From Microbacteriaceae bacterium (lineage in GTDB: Bacteria; Actinomycetota; Actinomycetes; Actinomycetales; Microbacteriaceae): a stretch of 58,334 nt of DNA. Below the pieces are notes generated by a model that was not told the origin of the DNA, did not search any database, and saw only the letters and a list, made by a program, of their open reading frames with translations. Where the stretch lies: the NCBI GenBank assembly GCA_024639925.1, contig JAHEGA010000001.1:1-58334 (forward strand), in the 5' to 3' direction. The position numbers were made by a program, and so were the translations under genes. Below are positions 27,030 to 35,538 of the stretch, piece by piece (position 1 is the first letter of the stretch; each line of letters starts with the position of its first letter).

Positions 27030-28008
27030 GATGACCCACTAGCCCGGCCAGATTCGCTGTGACTCGCTCTCGGAGCTCCGGCGGGTGGGAGACCACCACG
27101 TCGCTGCCGTAGGCAGTTATTTCGTCAGCAAAAATTGCCAAGTCCGTGAAGTGAACAATCACTTCGGAGCCCTCAACGCTGCTGTCGGAGCGGGATGCCA
27201 GCGCGCTCCAGGCTTCGGAGTGAGGGGTAATCATCAGGCTTGCGCTCTGGCGAGCGTGGACGTCCCGGAGCGCTGTCACCGCTTCTTCGGTGACGCCATC
27301 GGGGGCAGGCTCGGCGACCTCGTCGGTGAGAGTAACCGAGGACACGATACGCCGCAGCAGGAACGTTTTTGCCAGGGCGCTTGCCGGCTCATACGCGTAT
27401 ACATGCCAGCGACCCTCGTGACTGACCAGTGCCCACGGCGACACGTGGCGCTTCGTTGCCTGCGCCTCCCCCGGCTTGAGGTAGCTAAACCGGATGGAGC
27501 GTCCCTCATCGATAGCGTTCCGAATGTTCTGCAGCGCAGGGTCACGCGTGGAGATCACCGGCGCGGACGCCATCAAGGATTCAGACACACTCACCCCAAA
27601 GCTCGCGAGTTTCATTTGCGCGACCCGAGACTCTCCCGAGAGGGTGCCTTCGCGCCACAGCGCTGCCGACAGGTTCAGCAGGGCGACATCGGTGGGGGAA
27701 AACTCCACTCCTTCGGGGAGGTCGTACGCACCTTTAGGGATTCGGTACGTGGTGAAACGGTTGTTCACATCTTCCGAGGCAGGAATGGAGACTTCCAGCG
27801 GTATGCCCAGTTCCCGGAGAGCATCTTTATCGCGCTCGAAACGACGGTTCAGCGACTCGTCGCTCGTTTCTGCGCGGTCGGAGTCTGCGTACCCACGAAC
27901 GCTGCCAAGGATTTGATCCTTGGTGAGGCCATACGAGCTTGACATGAGGGCAAGAATGAGGTGAAAGAGCCGATCCTCCGGCTGAATGGTGGGGCTTTTC
28001 TCGCTCAC
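27019..28008 (-). CDS. pafB: WYL-domain transcriptional regulator PafB
   Basis: A 329-residue partner of PafC with the same layout: N-terminal HTH (SYGLTKDQILGSV ... NRRFERDKDALRELGI, residues about 24-71), a WYL domain (SPWALVSHEGRWHVYAYEP near 200-218) and a C-terminal domain. Family knowledge says PafBC controls damage-response genes including recA. In most actinobacteria pafA, the Pup ligase gene, lies upstream; here the neighbour is an FKBP-type isomerase. GTG start at 28008, predicted leaderless. Confidence 0.9.
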   Translation of the reverse strand: MSEKSPTIQPEDRLFHLILALMSSSYGLTKDQILGSVRGYADSDRAETSDESLNRRFERDKDALRELGIPLEVSIPASEDVNNRFTTYRIPKGAYDLPEGVEFSPTDVALLNLSAALWREGTLSGESRVAQMKLASFGVSVSESLMASAPVISTRDPALQNIRNAIDEGRSIRFSYLKPGEAQATKRHVSPWALVSHEGRWHVYAYEPASALAKTFLLRRIVSSVTLTDEVAEPAPDGVTEEAVTALRDVHARQSASLMITPHSEAWSALASRSDSSVEGSEVIVHFTDLAIFADEITAYGSDVVVSHPPELRERVTANLAGLVGHHGG

Positions 28009-28020
28009 GTCGCCATCCTA
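28009..28020 (-). promoter_or_regulatory. Leaderless promoter of pafBC
   Basis: Minus-strand TAGGAT (28020-28015), 6 nt before GTG 28008. It lies in the 34-nt gap after the FKBP gene, so pafBC-tatAC-helY can be transcribed independently. Confidence 0.45.
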
Positions 28021-28042
28021 GAGGGCGAGAGTTCGGCAACCG

Positions 28043-29035
28043 CTAGTTGTTCACGCCCAGGATGTCGAGCACGTACACGAGAGTCGCTTGGCTGGGCACA
28101 CCGGGGGGCGAACCACCTTCCGGGTAACCCAAGCTTGGGGGAATAGATACCAACACCTGCGAGCCTTCCGCAACACCTATGAGCGCTTCGGCGAGGCCGG
28201 GAATGATCCCTACGCCATCGGCTGCCGTGGTGAGGTCGGTGGCGACCAGTGATAACGGCACGCCTTGGTCAAAAGAGGAGATAAAAACACTCCGGGTTTC
28301 CCACACGAATCCTGTCAGGTGTGCGGTGACGAAAGCTCCCTCGGCAATGCTGTCCCCTTCGCCCTGTTTGAGAATCGAGATTCGTAACTCGTCGGGAATG
28401 GGTGCGTTGGGAAAGGTAAGCCCGTGGTGACCGGTGGGCGCTTGCGACACGGTGGGCAGCCCCGACTGCGGGAGCCGTGAGTCGCCTGTCGCGCTAGCCG
28501 GGTAGGTGTCGCGAACATCGACGACCACCACAATGGTGGAGTCTTGTTGGAGATAGTCATCTTCTCCAATCGGCCCGAACACATCGCCAACCGTCGACGT
28601 GATGACCACCGTGGCACCAGGCTTTTGGCACGCGAGAACTTCACCAAAGAATTCCGGAACGACTCCCGCAACGGGGCGACGAACAGGGTTGCCTTCCTGG
28701 TAGCTCGAGGCCGTCAGAAAAGCTTCGTCGGAGCCAACAAACACCGACACGTCAAAGTCAACAAAGCCACCGGATGGAGCGGGTGTTCCCGCACCCTCGT
28801 TGATGACGGTCAGTTGGCGACCATCGGTGACGAGCGGAGTAGGGAAACTCACCTCGGGAACGCCGTTGCCTGCCCCCGCGACCGCCACCAGGTCAGAAGT
28901 GGTGCCAGAGGCGAGAGGAAGAGCGCACTGGTCATCGGCATTGGCTGCCGACACGGCGAGGATCCCGGCGCCTCCGCCGACCAGGGCTATGGCTGAGGCA
29001 AGACCAAGAAGACGGGGCAGAGTGAACAGAGGCAT
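28043..29035 (-). CDS. Secreted FKBP-type peptidyl-prolyl isomerase
   Basis: A 330-residue exported protein with an N-terminal hydrophobic signal (about residues 8-33, possible cleavage after AANA). There is no lipobox cysteine; Cys37 follows DDQ. Two FKBP-like modules are visible, with GDSIAEGAFVTAHLTGFVWE and the C-terminal IPGLAEALIGVAEGSQVLVSI then PPSLGYPEGG clearly FKBP. It should catalyse proline isomerisation outside the membrane. In relatives it lies between pafA and pafB; here it is 9 nt after trmI. Confidence 0.85.
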   Translation of the reverse strand: MPLFTLPRLLGLASAIALVGGGAGILAVSAANADDQCALPLASGTTSDLVAVAGAGNGVPEVSFPTPLVTDGRQLTVINEGAGTPAPSGGFVDFDVSVFVGSDEAFLTASSYQEGNPVRRPVAGVVPEFFGEVLACQKPGATVVITSTVGDVFGPIGEDDYLQQDSTIVVVVDVRDTYPASATGDSRLPQSGLPTVSQAPTGHHGLTFPNAPIPDELRISILKQGEGDSIAEGAFVTAHLTGFVWETRSVFISSFDQGVPLSLVATDLTTAADGVGIIPGLAEALIGVAEGSQVLVSIPPSLGYPEGGSPPGVPSQATLVYVLDILGVNN

Positions 29036-29044
29036 AGCCCCATT

Positions 29045-30031
29045 CTACGGGAGGTCCGTTGAGGGGGCTTTGCGGGAACGGTCCGCTCTGGCCTGCGCTT
29101 GGCGCACTGTTTGTCGGATCTTCTTGTCGCTGCCATGGCGTTGACCCGTGGCGCCCGGAGTCCACAATTCGATGTCCTCCTCCGAATACTCAGGCTTGGC
29201 CTGGCGCCTCTTTGTTTCTGGCAAAACGGCTCCAGGTGCTAAGAGTCGGGCCGTCATGACAAAGCCGGTGTGACCGATCATGCGGTGCTCGGGCCGAACA
29301 GCCAACCCCTCGACGTGCCAGGGACGAATCAACACTTCTTCTGCCTGAGGTTCGGTGTAGCGCCCGGACACCCGGAAAGCCTCCACCACGCGCGACAATT
29401 GAGTCACCGTCGCCACGTACACCGTGACGACGCCGCCAGAAATGAGAGCGTGAGAGACTGCCTCGACACATTCCCAGGGGGCCAGCATGTCCAGCACCAC
29501 CCGATCGACACTGCCTGCCTCACGCTCGAGAGCGCGCTCCTGAAAGTCGCCAATGAGGCAGTCCCAGTGGCTGGGGACCTCGCCGAGGAACGTGGCTACG
29601 TTGGCGGCGGCAATATCGGCAAACTCTTCTCGCCTCTCGATCGAAATGAGGTGGCCGCTCTCCCCTACCGCGCGCAACAGTGACAGCGTGAGCGAACCCG
29701 ACCCCACACCAGCCTCCATGACGGTGTGACCCGGTGCGACGTCGGCTATTGCGACGATATGGGCGGCATCTTTCGGATAAATAATCGCTGCGCCGCGCGC
29801 CATGGACAACACAAAATCGCCGAGCAGAGGCCGAAGGGCAAGATAGGCCACGCCGGAATCGCTCGTGACCACCGAGCCCTCAGGTGACCCAATCAGGTCA
29901 TCGTGGGAGATGACGCCCTTGTGGGTGTGAAACGCTCCCCCGGTTTCTAGGGTGATGGTGTGGAGCGTGCTCTTGGGTCCCCGGAGCTGGACGTGGTCGC
30001 CCTCCACAAAGGCCCCGCGCGCGGGGTTCAT
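29045..30031 (-). CDS. trmI: tRNA (adenine-58-N1)-methyltransferase TrmI
   Basis: A 328-residue SAM-dependent enzyme that makes m1A58 in the T-loop of tRNA. The SAM motif VMEAGVGSGSLTLSLL (near residue 103) and the DMLAPWECVEAVSHAL region match the Rv2118c/TrmI family. The N-terminal GDHVQLRGPKS part is the family beta-barrel domain. The C-terminal tail is basic. ATG overlaps the HAD stop by 4 nt. In other actinobacteria the Pup-proteasome genes follow; here they do not. Confidence 0.93.
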   Translation of the reverse strand: MNPARGAFVEGDHVQLRGPKSTLHTITLETGGAFHTHKGVISHDDLIGSPEGSVVTSDSGVAYLALRPLLGDFVLSMARGAAIIYPKDAAHIVAIADVAPGHTVMEAGVGSGSLTLSLLRAVGESGHLISIERREEFADIAAANVATFLGEVPSHWDCLIGDFQERALEREAGSVDRVVLDMLAPWECVEAVSHALISGGVVTVYVATVTQLSRVVEAFRVSGRYTEPQAEEVLIRPWHVEGLAVRPEHRMIGHTGFVMTARLLAPGAVLPETKRRQAKPEYSEEDIELWTPGATGQRHGSDKKIRQTVRQAQARADRSRKAPSTDLP

Positions 30032-30711
30032 GCGCCACTCCGGTGCCGGGCGAAGGCCTCCTCAAGGTCCTGGAGGCGGATTCCTTCCAGCGACTCCCAC
30101 TGCTCGTGGGTGGACCCCTGAGGAATCTCAACGTGCAGAGGGATTCCGATGGTGACCGAGCCTGCGGAAAACGCACTGGCCGCGCCGTAACTAGAGTCCT
30201 CAAAAGACAGTGTGTCCTGGATGCTCACGCCAATGGCGGCAGCACCGGACAAATAGGCTTCGGGGTCGGGTTTCGGTCGGGACACATCGTCCGCCGAAAT
30301 GATTGCTCCAAACACTTTCTGCCCCAGTTCCTGATCAAGTGCCGTAGACAGAGCGCGGGCATTCAATCCAATGGACATGGTGACAAGAGCGATTGGCAAA
30401 CCAGCTTCGAGCATTTCCGCCATCAGTTCGCGAACGCCTGGTCGCCAGGGAACGGATTCGACAATTTGCTCGCGGACACGGGCAGAGAGGTGATCGATAA
30501 TCACCTCGTGTTCGAGATCTACTCCCGCTGAGCGGAGCAGGCTGGCTGAGTTCCAGAGTCCTGAGCCCACCAGGGCGTAGGCCTGCTCTTCCCCCCACGT
30601 TCCGCCGTAGCTTTCGACCAGTTCGCGCTCCGCGCGCATCCAATACGGCTCGGAGTCGATGATGGTGCCATCCATGTCAAAAAGAACGCCGCGAAGCTGA
30701 TGGGAGGTCAC
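30028..30711 (-). CDS. HAD family hydrolase
   Basis: A 227-residue haloacid dehalogenase-superfamily phosphatase of the beta-phosphoglucomutase-like group. Motif I is FDMDGTIIDSE with catalytic Asp12 and Asp14, motif II is VTMS, and PKPDPEAYLSGAAAIGV then FEDSSYGAAS form motifs III and IV. The substrate is unknown. It is commonly next to trmI in actinobacteria. GTG start at 30711 (MTSHQ), predicted leaderless. Confidence 0.85.
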   Translation of the reverse strand: MTSHQLRGVLFDMDGTIIDSEPYWMRAERELVESYGGTWGEEQAYALVGSGLWNSASLLRSAGVDLEHEVIIDHLSARVREQIVESVPWRPGVRELMAEMLEAGLPIALVTMSIGLNARALSTALDQELGQKVFGAIISADDVSRPKPDPEAYLSGAAAIGVSIQDTLSFEDSSYGAASAFSAGSVTIGIPLHVEIPQGSTHEQWESLEGIRLQDLEEAFARHRSGA

Positions 30712-30725
30712 AGGCGCCGAGTCTA
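30712..30725 (-). promoter_or_regulatory. Leaderless promoter of HAD-trmI
   Basis: Minus-strand TAGACT (30725-30720), 8 nt before GTG 30711. Confidence 0.4.
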
Positions 30726-30743
30726 CTAGCGGGTCGGGAAGAG

Positions 30744-30749
30744 TAGAGT
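30744..30749 (+). promoter_or_regulatory. Probable -10 box of the PAC2 gene
   Basis: TAGAGT, followed after 24 nt by ATG 30774 with GGAGG at 30765-30769. This placement argues against ATG 30750 as the start. Confidence 0.35.
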
Positions 30750-30773
30750 ATGGCGAAAGAGACCGGAGGCTGC

Positions 30774-31628
30774 ATGACTCGTGTCCCCCTCAGCGACCCC
30801 AGCGCACTGCTGATTGTCGCGTTTGAAGGCTGGAACGACGCGGGAGACTCAGCAACCACGGCCGCTCAAATGGTGGTGGATCAGAACGGGCACCAACCGG
30901 TGCTGGACATTGATCCCGAAGAGTTCTTCGATTTTCACATTGCTCGCCCCGAGGTAGAGCACGACTCCGATGGTTCCCGTTACCTGGTGTGGCCGACGGT
31001 CACGCTTTACGTGCCCAGCAAAGGCGATGATGAATCTCCCCTGGTCCTCCTCGGCCATGAGCCCTCTCGCTTGTGGAAGTCCTTTGCCTCCCAAATGGTG
31101 GATCACGCTCTGAGCCGAGGCGTCGAAGCGATTGTCTTCCTTGGCGCGATGCTGGCGGATGTTCCGCACTCTCGACCTGTGAAGGTCACGGCTACCAGTG
31201 ATGACCCGGCGATCAGAGAACAGTTCGACATCGAAAAGTCCAGCTACGAGGGTCCTGTTGGCGTACTGACGGTTCTCTCCCTCGCTGCTCAGGAGGCGGG
31301 AATTCCCGCGCTACACCTGTGGGCTCATGTGCCGCACTACGTGCACACCTCACCCTCGCCCAAAGTCACTTTGGCGCTACTCGAGGAGCTGGAACACCGT
31401 GTCGGGATCGTCACCGAGCGCGAAGACCTGGAAGTGGAAGCGCAACGGTGGGAGGAAGGCATTGATGCCCTGGCCTCGGATGATGACGACATGAGTGCCT
31501 ACATTGAGAGCTTGGAAAAAACGCGCGACGCGGCCGATGCGCCAGAAGCCAAAGGCGAAGCAATCGCGGAAGAGTTTGAAAAATACCTGCAGAGCAGGCC
31601 TGATCGACCAGGCTCCGGCGACAACTAG
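30774..31628 (+). CDS. PAC2 family protein
   Basis: A 284-residue protein of the PAC2 (proteasome assembly chaperone 2-like) family, widespread in actinobacteria with unclear function. The conserved start VAFEGWNDAGDSATTA (about residues 15-30), the core FLGAMLADVPHSRPV, and HYVHTSPSPKVTLALLEEL match the family. The C-terminal 60 residues are acidic and charged. ATG 30774 is favoured by GGAGG just upstream. It lies in the region that usually borders the Pup-proteasome locus. Its stop abuts that of uppP. Confidence 0.85.
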   Translation: MTRVPLSDPSALLIVAFEGWNDAGDSATTAAQMVVDQNGHQPVLDIDPEEFFDFHIARPEVEHDSDGSRYLVWPTVTLYVPSKGDDESPLVLLGHEPSRLWKSFASQMVDHALSRGVEAIVFLGAMLADVPHSRPVKVTATSDDPAIREQFDIEKSSYEGPVGVLTVLSLAAQEAGIPALHLWAHVPHYVHTSPSPKVTLALLEELEHRVGIVTEREDLEVEAQRWEEGIDALASDDDDMSAYIESLEKTRDAADAPEAKGEAIAEEFEKYLQSRPDRPGSGDN

Positions 31629-32483
31629 CTACAGCGGCGACAACACACCGGTGCTTAGCAGCACGAGTAGGAGCGATCCCAGCGCGACTCGGTACACCAC
31701 AAAAGGCAAGAAGCTTCGGGTACTGATGTACCGCATCAGCCAGGCAATTACGGCAAGGCCCACACCAAACGCAATGAGGGTCGCTGTTGCCGTCTCGACA
31801 AGGTCGAAGGGGCCCGCCTGGGCGCCTTCGCCGAGTGCCGTTGTTAGTTCGTAGAGGCCACTGCCCATGACTGCTGGAATGGCAAGCAAAAACGAGTAGC
31901 GGGCTGCTGAGACCCGGTCATAGCCCAGTGTTCTACCCATGGCGATGGTGGCCCCCGACCGAGAAACCCCGGGAATCAGTGCCAGAGCTTGGGCAAAACC
32001 GTAAGCCAGGCCGTGGGGCAAGTTCAGCGATTGCAGGTCTCGATGCTTCCTCCCCCACAGATCCGCTGCGCCAAGAATCACGCCGAACACAATCAACACT
32101 GCGGCGACCAGCCAGAGCGAGCGAAACGTGCTGCGGATATATTCCTGCGCGGTGTAGCCAATCAGCACAATCGGTAGGGTTCCCACGATGATCAGCCAGC
32201 CCATACTGGCGTCGCTGCGCGCACTCGCAGCTGCGCTACTCCACCACGAGGATCCCGCTAGCGAGCGAAACCAGGCACTAAGGATGCGGCCGATATCTTT
32301 CGCAAAATAGACCAACACCGCTATCTCTGTGCCGATCTGCGTGATGGCGGTGAACGTGGCGCCGGGGTCTGTGGCGCTGGGGAGAAACTCTCCGACAATC
32401 CGCACGTGGGCACTCGAGGAAATCGGCAAAAATTCGGTCAGACCCTGGACGATTCCTAACAGCATCGCCTCAAGAAGACCCAT
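31629..32483 (-). CDS. uppP: Undecaprenyl-diphosphatase
   Basis: Recycles undecaprenyl pyrophosphate, the lipid carrier for peptidoglycan, and gives bacitracin resistance. The 284-residue membrane protein has about eight helices and both signature regions: EFLPISSSAH with Glu17 and Ser22-24, and PGVSRSGATI. ATG at 32483, predicted leaderless. In mycobacteria mshC lies between PAC2 and uppP; here the PAC2 and uppP stop codons abut. Confidence 0.95.
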   Translation of the reverse strand: MGLLEAMLLGIVQGLTEFLPISSSAHVRIVGEFLPSATDPGATFTAITQIGTEIAVLVYFAKDIGRILSAWFRSLAGSSWWSSAAASARSDASMGWLIIVGTLPIVLIGYTAQEYIRSTFRSLWLVAAVLIVFGVILGAADLWGRKHRDLQSLNLPHGLAYGFAQALALIPGVSRSGATIAMGRTLGYDRVSAARYSFLLAIPAVMGSGLYELTTALGEGAQAGPFDLVETATATLIAFGVGLAVIAWLMRYISTRSFLPFVVYRVALGSLLLVLLSTGVLSPL

Positions 32484-32495
32484 ACCTCCACGCTA
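32484..32495 (-). promoter_or_regulatory. Leaderless promoter of uppP
   Basis: Minus-strand TAGCGT (32495-32490), 6 nt before ATG 32483. Confidence 0.4.
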
Positions 32496-32575
32496 GTGGC
32501 ACCAACCCGGTGGTAGGCGGACTTTAGTGGTAATGTCATCACTTGGCTCGCTCACGAAAATTCAGGGCGAACTGC

Positions 32576-32661
32576 GCGCGGATGGCGGAATTGGTAGACG
32601 CGCTAGCTTGAGGTGCTAGTGCCCGTATTAGGGCGTGGGGGTTCAAGTCCCCCTTCGCGCA
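32576..32661 (+). tRNA. tRNA-Leu (anticodon GAG)
   Basis: An 86-nt class II tRNA. The acceptor stem GCGCGGA pairs with TTCGCGC (one G-T), the anticodon stem CTAGC/GCTAG holds the loop TTGAGGT with anticodon GAG, the variable arm is long as required for Leu, and the T arm is GGGGG-TTCAAGT-CCCCC. Discriminator base A; the CCA end is not encoded. It reads CUC and CUU codons. Confidence 0.95.
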
Positions 32662-32689
32662 CAGAAAGTAACACCACGGCACAAGCCGC

Positions 32690-32726
32690 AAAAACCCCCG
32701 GGAATGTGATTTCTGGGGGTTTTTTG
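32690..32726 (+). terminator. Intrinsic terminator after tRNA-Leu
   Basis: AAAAACCCCC (32690-32699) pairs with GGGGGTTTTT (32715-32724); the inner GGGAA/TTTCT extends the stem and a T run follows. The best classical terminator in the window. Confidence 0.85.
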
Positions 32727-32777
32727 TTGGGCCTGTGGCCTGATGTCACTCCCCGGAATGAGGAAACATCCAAGCGC

Positions 32778-32791
32778 TACAGTTACCCATC
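32778..32791 (+). promoter_or_regulatory. Leaderless promoter of the small lipoprotein gene
   Basis: TACAGT (32778-32783), 8 nt before ATG 32792; no ribosome binding site. Confidence 0.4.
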
Positions 32792-33190
32792 ATGAGGACG
32801 ATGTCACTAGCGACCGTGTTGCTAGTCCCAGGGATGTTCCTCACTGGGTGTTCCCCTCAAGCGGTTGCGGAGCGAGTGTCAACGACTCAGGTGTGTGCGG
32901 AATCCGCCAGTATTTTGGGCGACATGCGGGAAATTGTGGTTCTGGCGGCCACAAATCCTGCGGGGTTGGCGACCTATGCCGAGAAGCTCGGTCAGTTGCT
33001 GGATGATTTTGATGCGCTGGATCCCCTAGAGCCGGAGCTCAAAGCTGCGCACACCAAAGTTTCCCTCTCGATCAATGGACTATTGACCACTGTTGCTGAC
33101 CCGAGCGCATCGGCGCTTGCCGAGGTGCCCACGCAGATTGCCGATGCTCAAATTGGACTTGTGGAGTTTGTTGACGCCTGCTCGTTGTAG
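32792..33190 (+). CDS. Small putative lipoprotein
   Basis: A 132-residue protein that I do not recognise. It begins with a short signal and a lipobox LTGC (Cys20), so it should be lipid-anchored outside the membrane. The mature part is mostly helical and Ala/Leu-rich, with two further cysteines (in QVCAES and the C-terminal DACSL) that could form a disulfide. It stands alone after the tRNA terminator and 73 nt before the aldehyde dehydrogenase. No function is proposed. Confidence 0.7.
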   Translation: MRTMSLATVLLVPGMFLTGCSPQAVAERVSTTQVCAESASILGDMREIVVLAATNPAGLATYAEKLGQLLDDFDALDPLEPELKAAHTKVSLSINGLLTTVADPSASALAEVPTQIADAQIGLVEFVDACSL

Positions 33191-33251
33191 CGCTTAATCC
33201 GAGTGGGCTGCACGTGCGCAACGTTCGCTTCAGCAAGAAAGCCCTCTGGGT

Positions 33252-33263
33252 TAGGATTTCACA
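33252..33263 (+). promoter_or_regulatory. Leaderless promoter of the aldehyde dehydrogenase
   Basis: TAGGAT (33252-33257), 6 nt before ATG 33264. Confidence 0.45.
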
Positions 33264-34700
33264 ATGAGCACACGAAAACTTCAGAACTTTGTCGGTGGTT
33301 CCTACGTTGAAACTTCTGCGCAGGAATCCATCTCTCTCGTTGATCCGGCGACAGAGGACGTGTATGCGGAAGCGCCGATCTCTAGCGCTCACGATGTTGA
33401 CGTCGCGTACCGGGCTGCCTCAGCAGCTTTTGACGGGTGGAAAGATTCGACGCCTGGCGAGAGGCAGCTGGCGCTTTTCCGGATTGCGGACGAGATGGAA
33501 AAGCGCGCTGAGCAATTCGCAGACCTCGAGAGTCAAGACACCGGCAAGCCCCGGACCACACTCGTTGACGATGAAATCATGGTCAGTGTCGACCAAATTA
33601 GGTTTTTTGCGGGCGCAGCCCGAAATCTTGAAGGCCGTGGTGCTGCTGAATACATGAAAGACCACACGTCGTATGTTCGACGGGAGCCCATCGGAGTGGT
33701 GGGCCAGGTAACCCCCTGGAATTACCCGCTCAACATGGCGGTCTGGAAATTTGCGCCGGCGGTCGCAGCAGGAAACACGACCGTTCTCAAGCCGTCGGAC
33801 ACCACCCCCCAAAGCACGTTGCTCTTGGCCGAGATTTGCGCGGAGCACCTACCCGCGGGAGTAGTGAATGTGCTTACCGGTGATCGGTCAACAGGAGCGT
33901 CGATGATCGACCACGAGGTCCCCCAGCTGGTGTCGATTACCGGCTCCGTCCGCGCAGGGATGGAGGTGGCAAAAGCTGCCTCTTCGGACTTAAAACGTGT
34001 CCACCTTGAGCTTGGGGGCAAGGCTCCCGTGATTGTGTTCGATGACGCTGACATCGCCAGCGCTGTCGAGGGCATCGCAACTGCCGGATATTTCAACGCT
34101 GGTCAGGACTGTACCGCCGCCACACGTGTGCTCGTCCACAAGGATGTGCATGATCAATTCGTATCTGCCTTGAAGGATTGGACTGCACAAAACGTCGCGA
34201 CCGGCATGCCTTCCGATGCGGCAACGTTCTACGGGCCTGTAAATAGCGAAAGCCAAATGAGTCGCATTATTGAGGCAATTGAGCGAGTGCCCAGCCACGC
34301 GAGCATCGAAGCTGGAGGCGCTCGCCAGGGGACGTCTGGTTACTTTGTCTCTCCGACAATAATTACGGGCCTCCAGCAGAAAGATCCAGCGATTCAGGAG
34401 GAAATTTTCGGACCGGTCATCACGGTGCAGCGCTTTAGTACCGAATCAGAAGCGATGGCGATGGCAAACGATGTGAAATACGGCTTGGCCTCCAGCGTTT
34501 GGACGTCAGATCACGGCCGAGCTATGAGGACGTCCAAGGCGCTTGACTTTGGGGCCGTGTGGATCAATTGCCACATCCCGCTAGTCGCTGAGATGCCTCA
34601 CGGCGGCTTCAAGCACTCGGGATATGGCAAAGACCTGTCCCACTACGGCTTCGAGGACTACACGCGAGTCAAGCACGTCATGTCGTACATCGGCGGTTAG
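33264..34700 (+). CDS. Aldehyde dehydrogenase, probable aminobutyraldehyde dehydrogenase
   Basis: A 478-residue NAD(P)-dependent aldehyde dehydrogenase. Catalytic residues are Asn153 (PWNYPL), Glu249 (LELGGKAP) and Cys283 (GQDCTAATR). The overall sequence resembles gamma-aminobutyraldehyde dehydrogenases of putrescine breakdown, and the adjacent potADBC importer supports this (inference); betaine aldehyde or other amino-aldehydes are possible. No putrescine aminotransferase or oxidase gene is nearby. It converges on potC with a hairpin in the 25-nt gap. Confidence 0.88.
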   Translation: MSTRKLQNFVGGSYVETSAQESISLVDPATEDVYAEAPISSAHDVDVAYRAASAAFDGWKDSTPGERQLALFRIADEMEKRAEQFADLESQDTGKPRTTLVDDEIMVSVDQIRFFAGAARNLEGRGAAEYMKDHTSYVRREPIGVVGQVTPWNYPLNMAVWKFAPAVAAGNTTVLKPSDTTPQSTLLLAEICAEHLPAGVVNVLTGDRSTGASMIDHEVPQLVSITGSVRAGMEVAKAASSDLKRVHLELGGKAPVIVFDDADIASAVEGIATAGYFNAGQDCTAATRVLVHKDVHDQFVSALKDWTAQNVATGMPSDAATFYGPVNSESQMSRIIEAIERVPSHASIEAGGARQGTSGYFVSPTIITGLQQKDPAIQEEIFGPVITVQRFSTESEAMAMANDVKYGLASSVWTSDHGRAMRTSKALDFGAVWINCHIPLVAEMPHGGFKHSGYGKDLSHYGFEDYTRVKHVMSYIGG

Positions 34701-34716
34701 TTGGTGGTGTGAACGC

Positions 34717-34738
34717 CGAAGAGGGCTAGTCCTCTTCG
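34717..34738. terminator. Hairpin between aldehyde dehydrogenase and potC
   Basis: CGAAGAGG (34717-34724) pairs with CCTCTTCG (34731-34738) around a 6-nt loop that contains the potC stop codon. Candidate bidirectional terminator; no T run. Confidence 0.5.
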
Positions 34739-35535
34739 TCAGCGCGAGCGAGGCGCTGAGAAACGTAGACCGGAATCAGTGACAGCAAAATGACCACTGT
34801 CGCCACCACGTTGACAACGCTGGCTTGATTTGGTCGCGCCATCTCTTTGAGAATCCACAATGGAAGCGTGTCAACCCCGGGCGGTGCCGTAAAAATTGTG
34901 ACGTAAACCTCATCAAAGCTCAGAGCAAACGCCAGGATCGCGCCGGCGATGAACGACGATCGGAACTGCGGAAACGTCACCAACCGGAAGGTTTCCCACA
35001 GTCCGGCTCCGAGATCAAGCGACGCTTCCTGAAGCGAAGGATTCATCCTCTTCATTCGGGCAAACACGTTATTGAAAACCATCACAATGCAGAAAGTTGC
35101 GTGGGAAACGATCAGGCCAAAATACCCAATGTCAATCCCAATGGGACTGAGGAAGTTTGAGTACGTATTCGAGAAGGCAACACCTGTCACCACACCGGGA
35201 AGGGCGATCGGCAGGACTACCAACAAATTGACCGTGCTTTTTCCGAAAAATTCATACCGGTTAAGCGCAAAGGCCACCAGAGTTCCCAATACCGCTGCAA
35301 AAACCATGGCGGCCGAGGCGACAATGAGGGAATTAAGGAGTGCCATCCGGATCGGTTCATAAGTGGCCGCAAATTCCCACCAGTCAAGAGAAAACTCGCG
35401 GATGGGCCACTCAGACAGTTGCGCCCGGTTGAAACTATTGAGAACCACAACGAGCAACGGCAGGTACATGAAGATGACAATTCCCGCAACGATTGCAAGC
35501 ATCACGAACCGTGTTGGTTTCGAAAATCTCAGCAT
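34726..35535 (-). CDS. potC: Polyamine ABC transporter permease PotC
   Basis: A 269-residue inner-membrane permease with about six helices and the EAA loop EASLDLGAGLWETFRLVTFP (about residues 170-189) that contacts the ATPase. It forms the channel with PotB. The family is shared by spermidine/putrescine importers; the exact polyamine cannot be read from the sequence. It starts 3 nt after the potB stop and ends the potA-potD-potB-potC operon. Confidence 0.9.
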   Translation of the reverse strand: MLRFSKPTRFVMLAIVAGIVIFMYLPLLVVVLNSFNRAQLSEWPIREFSLDWWEFAATYEPIRMALLNSLIVASAAMVFAAVLGTLVAFALNRYEFFGKSTVNLLVVLPIALPGVVTGVAFSNTYSNFLSPIGIDIGYFGLIVSHATFCIVMVFNNVFARMKRMNPSLQEASLDLGAGLWETFRLVTFPQFRSSFIAGAILAFALSFDEVYVTIFTAPPGVDTLPLWILKEMARPNQASVVNVVATVVILLSLIPVYVSQRLARADEED

Positions 35536-35538
35536 GTC

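Noticed and set aside
32613..32795. Short frame over the 3' part of tRNA-Leu and its terminator
   Set aside because: It overlaps the tRNA and the terminator and has no coding features.
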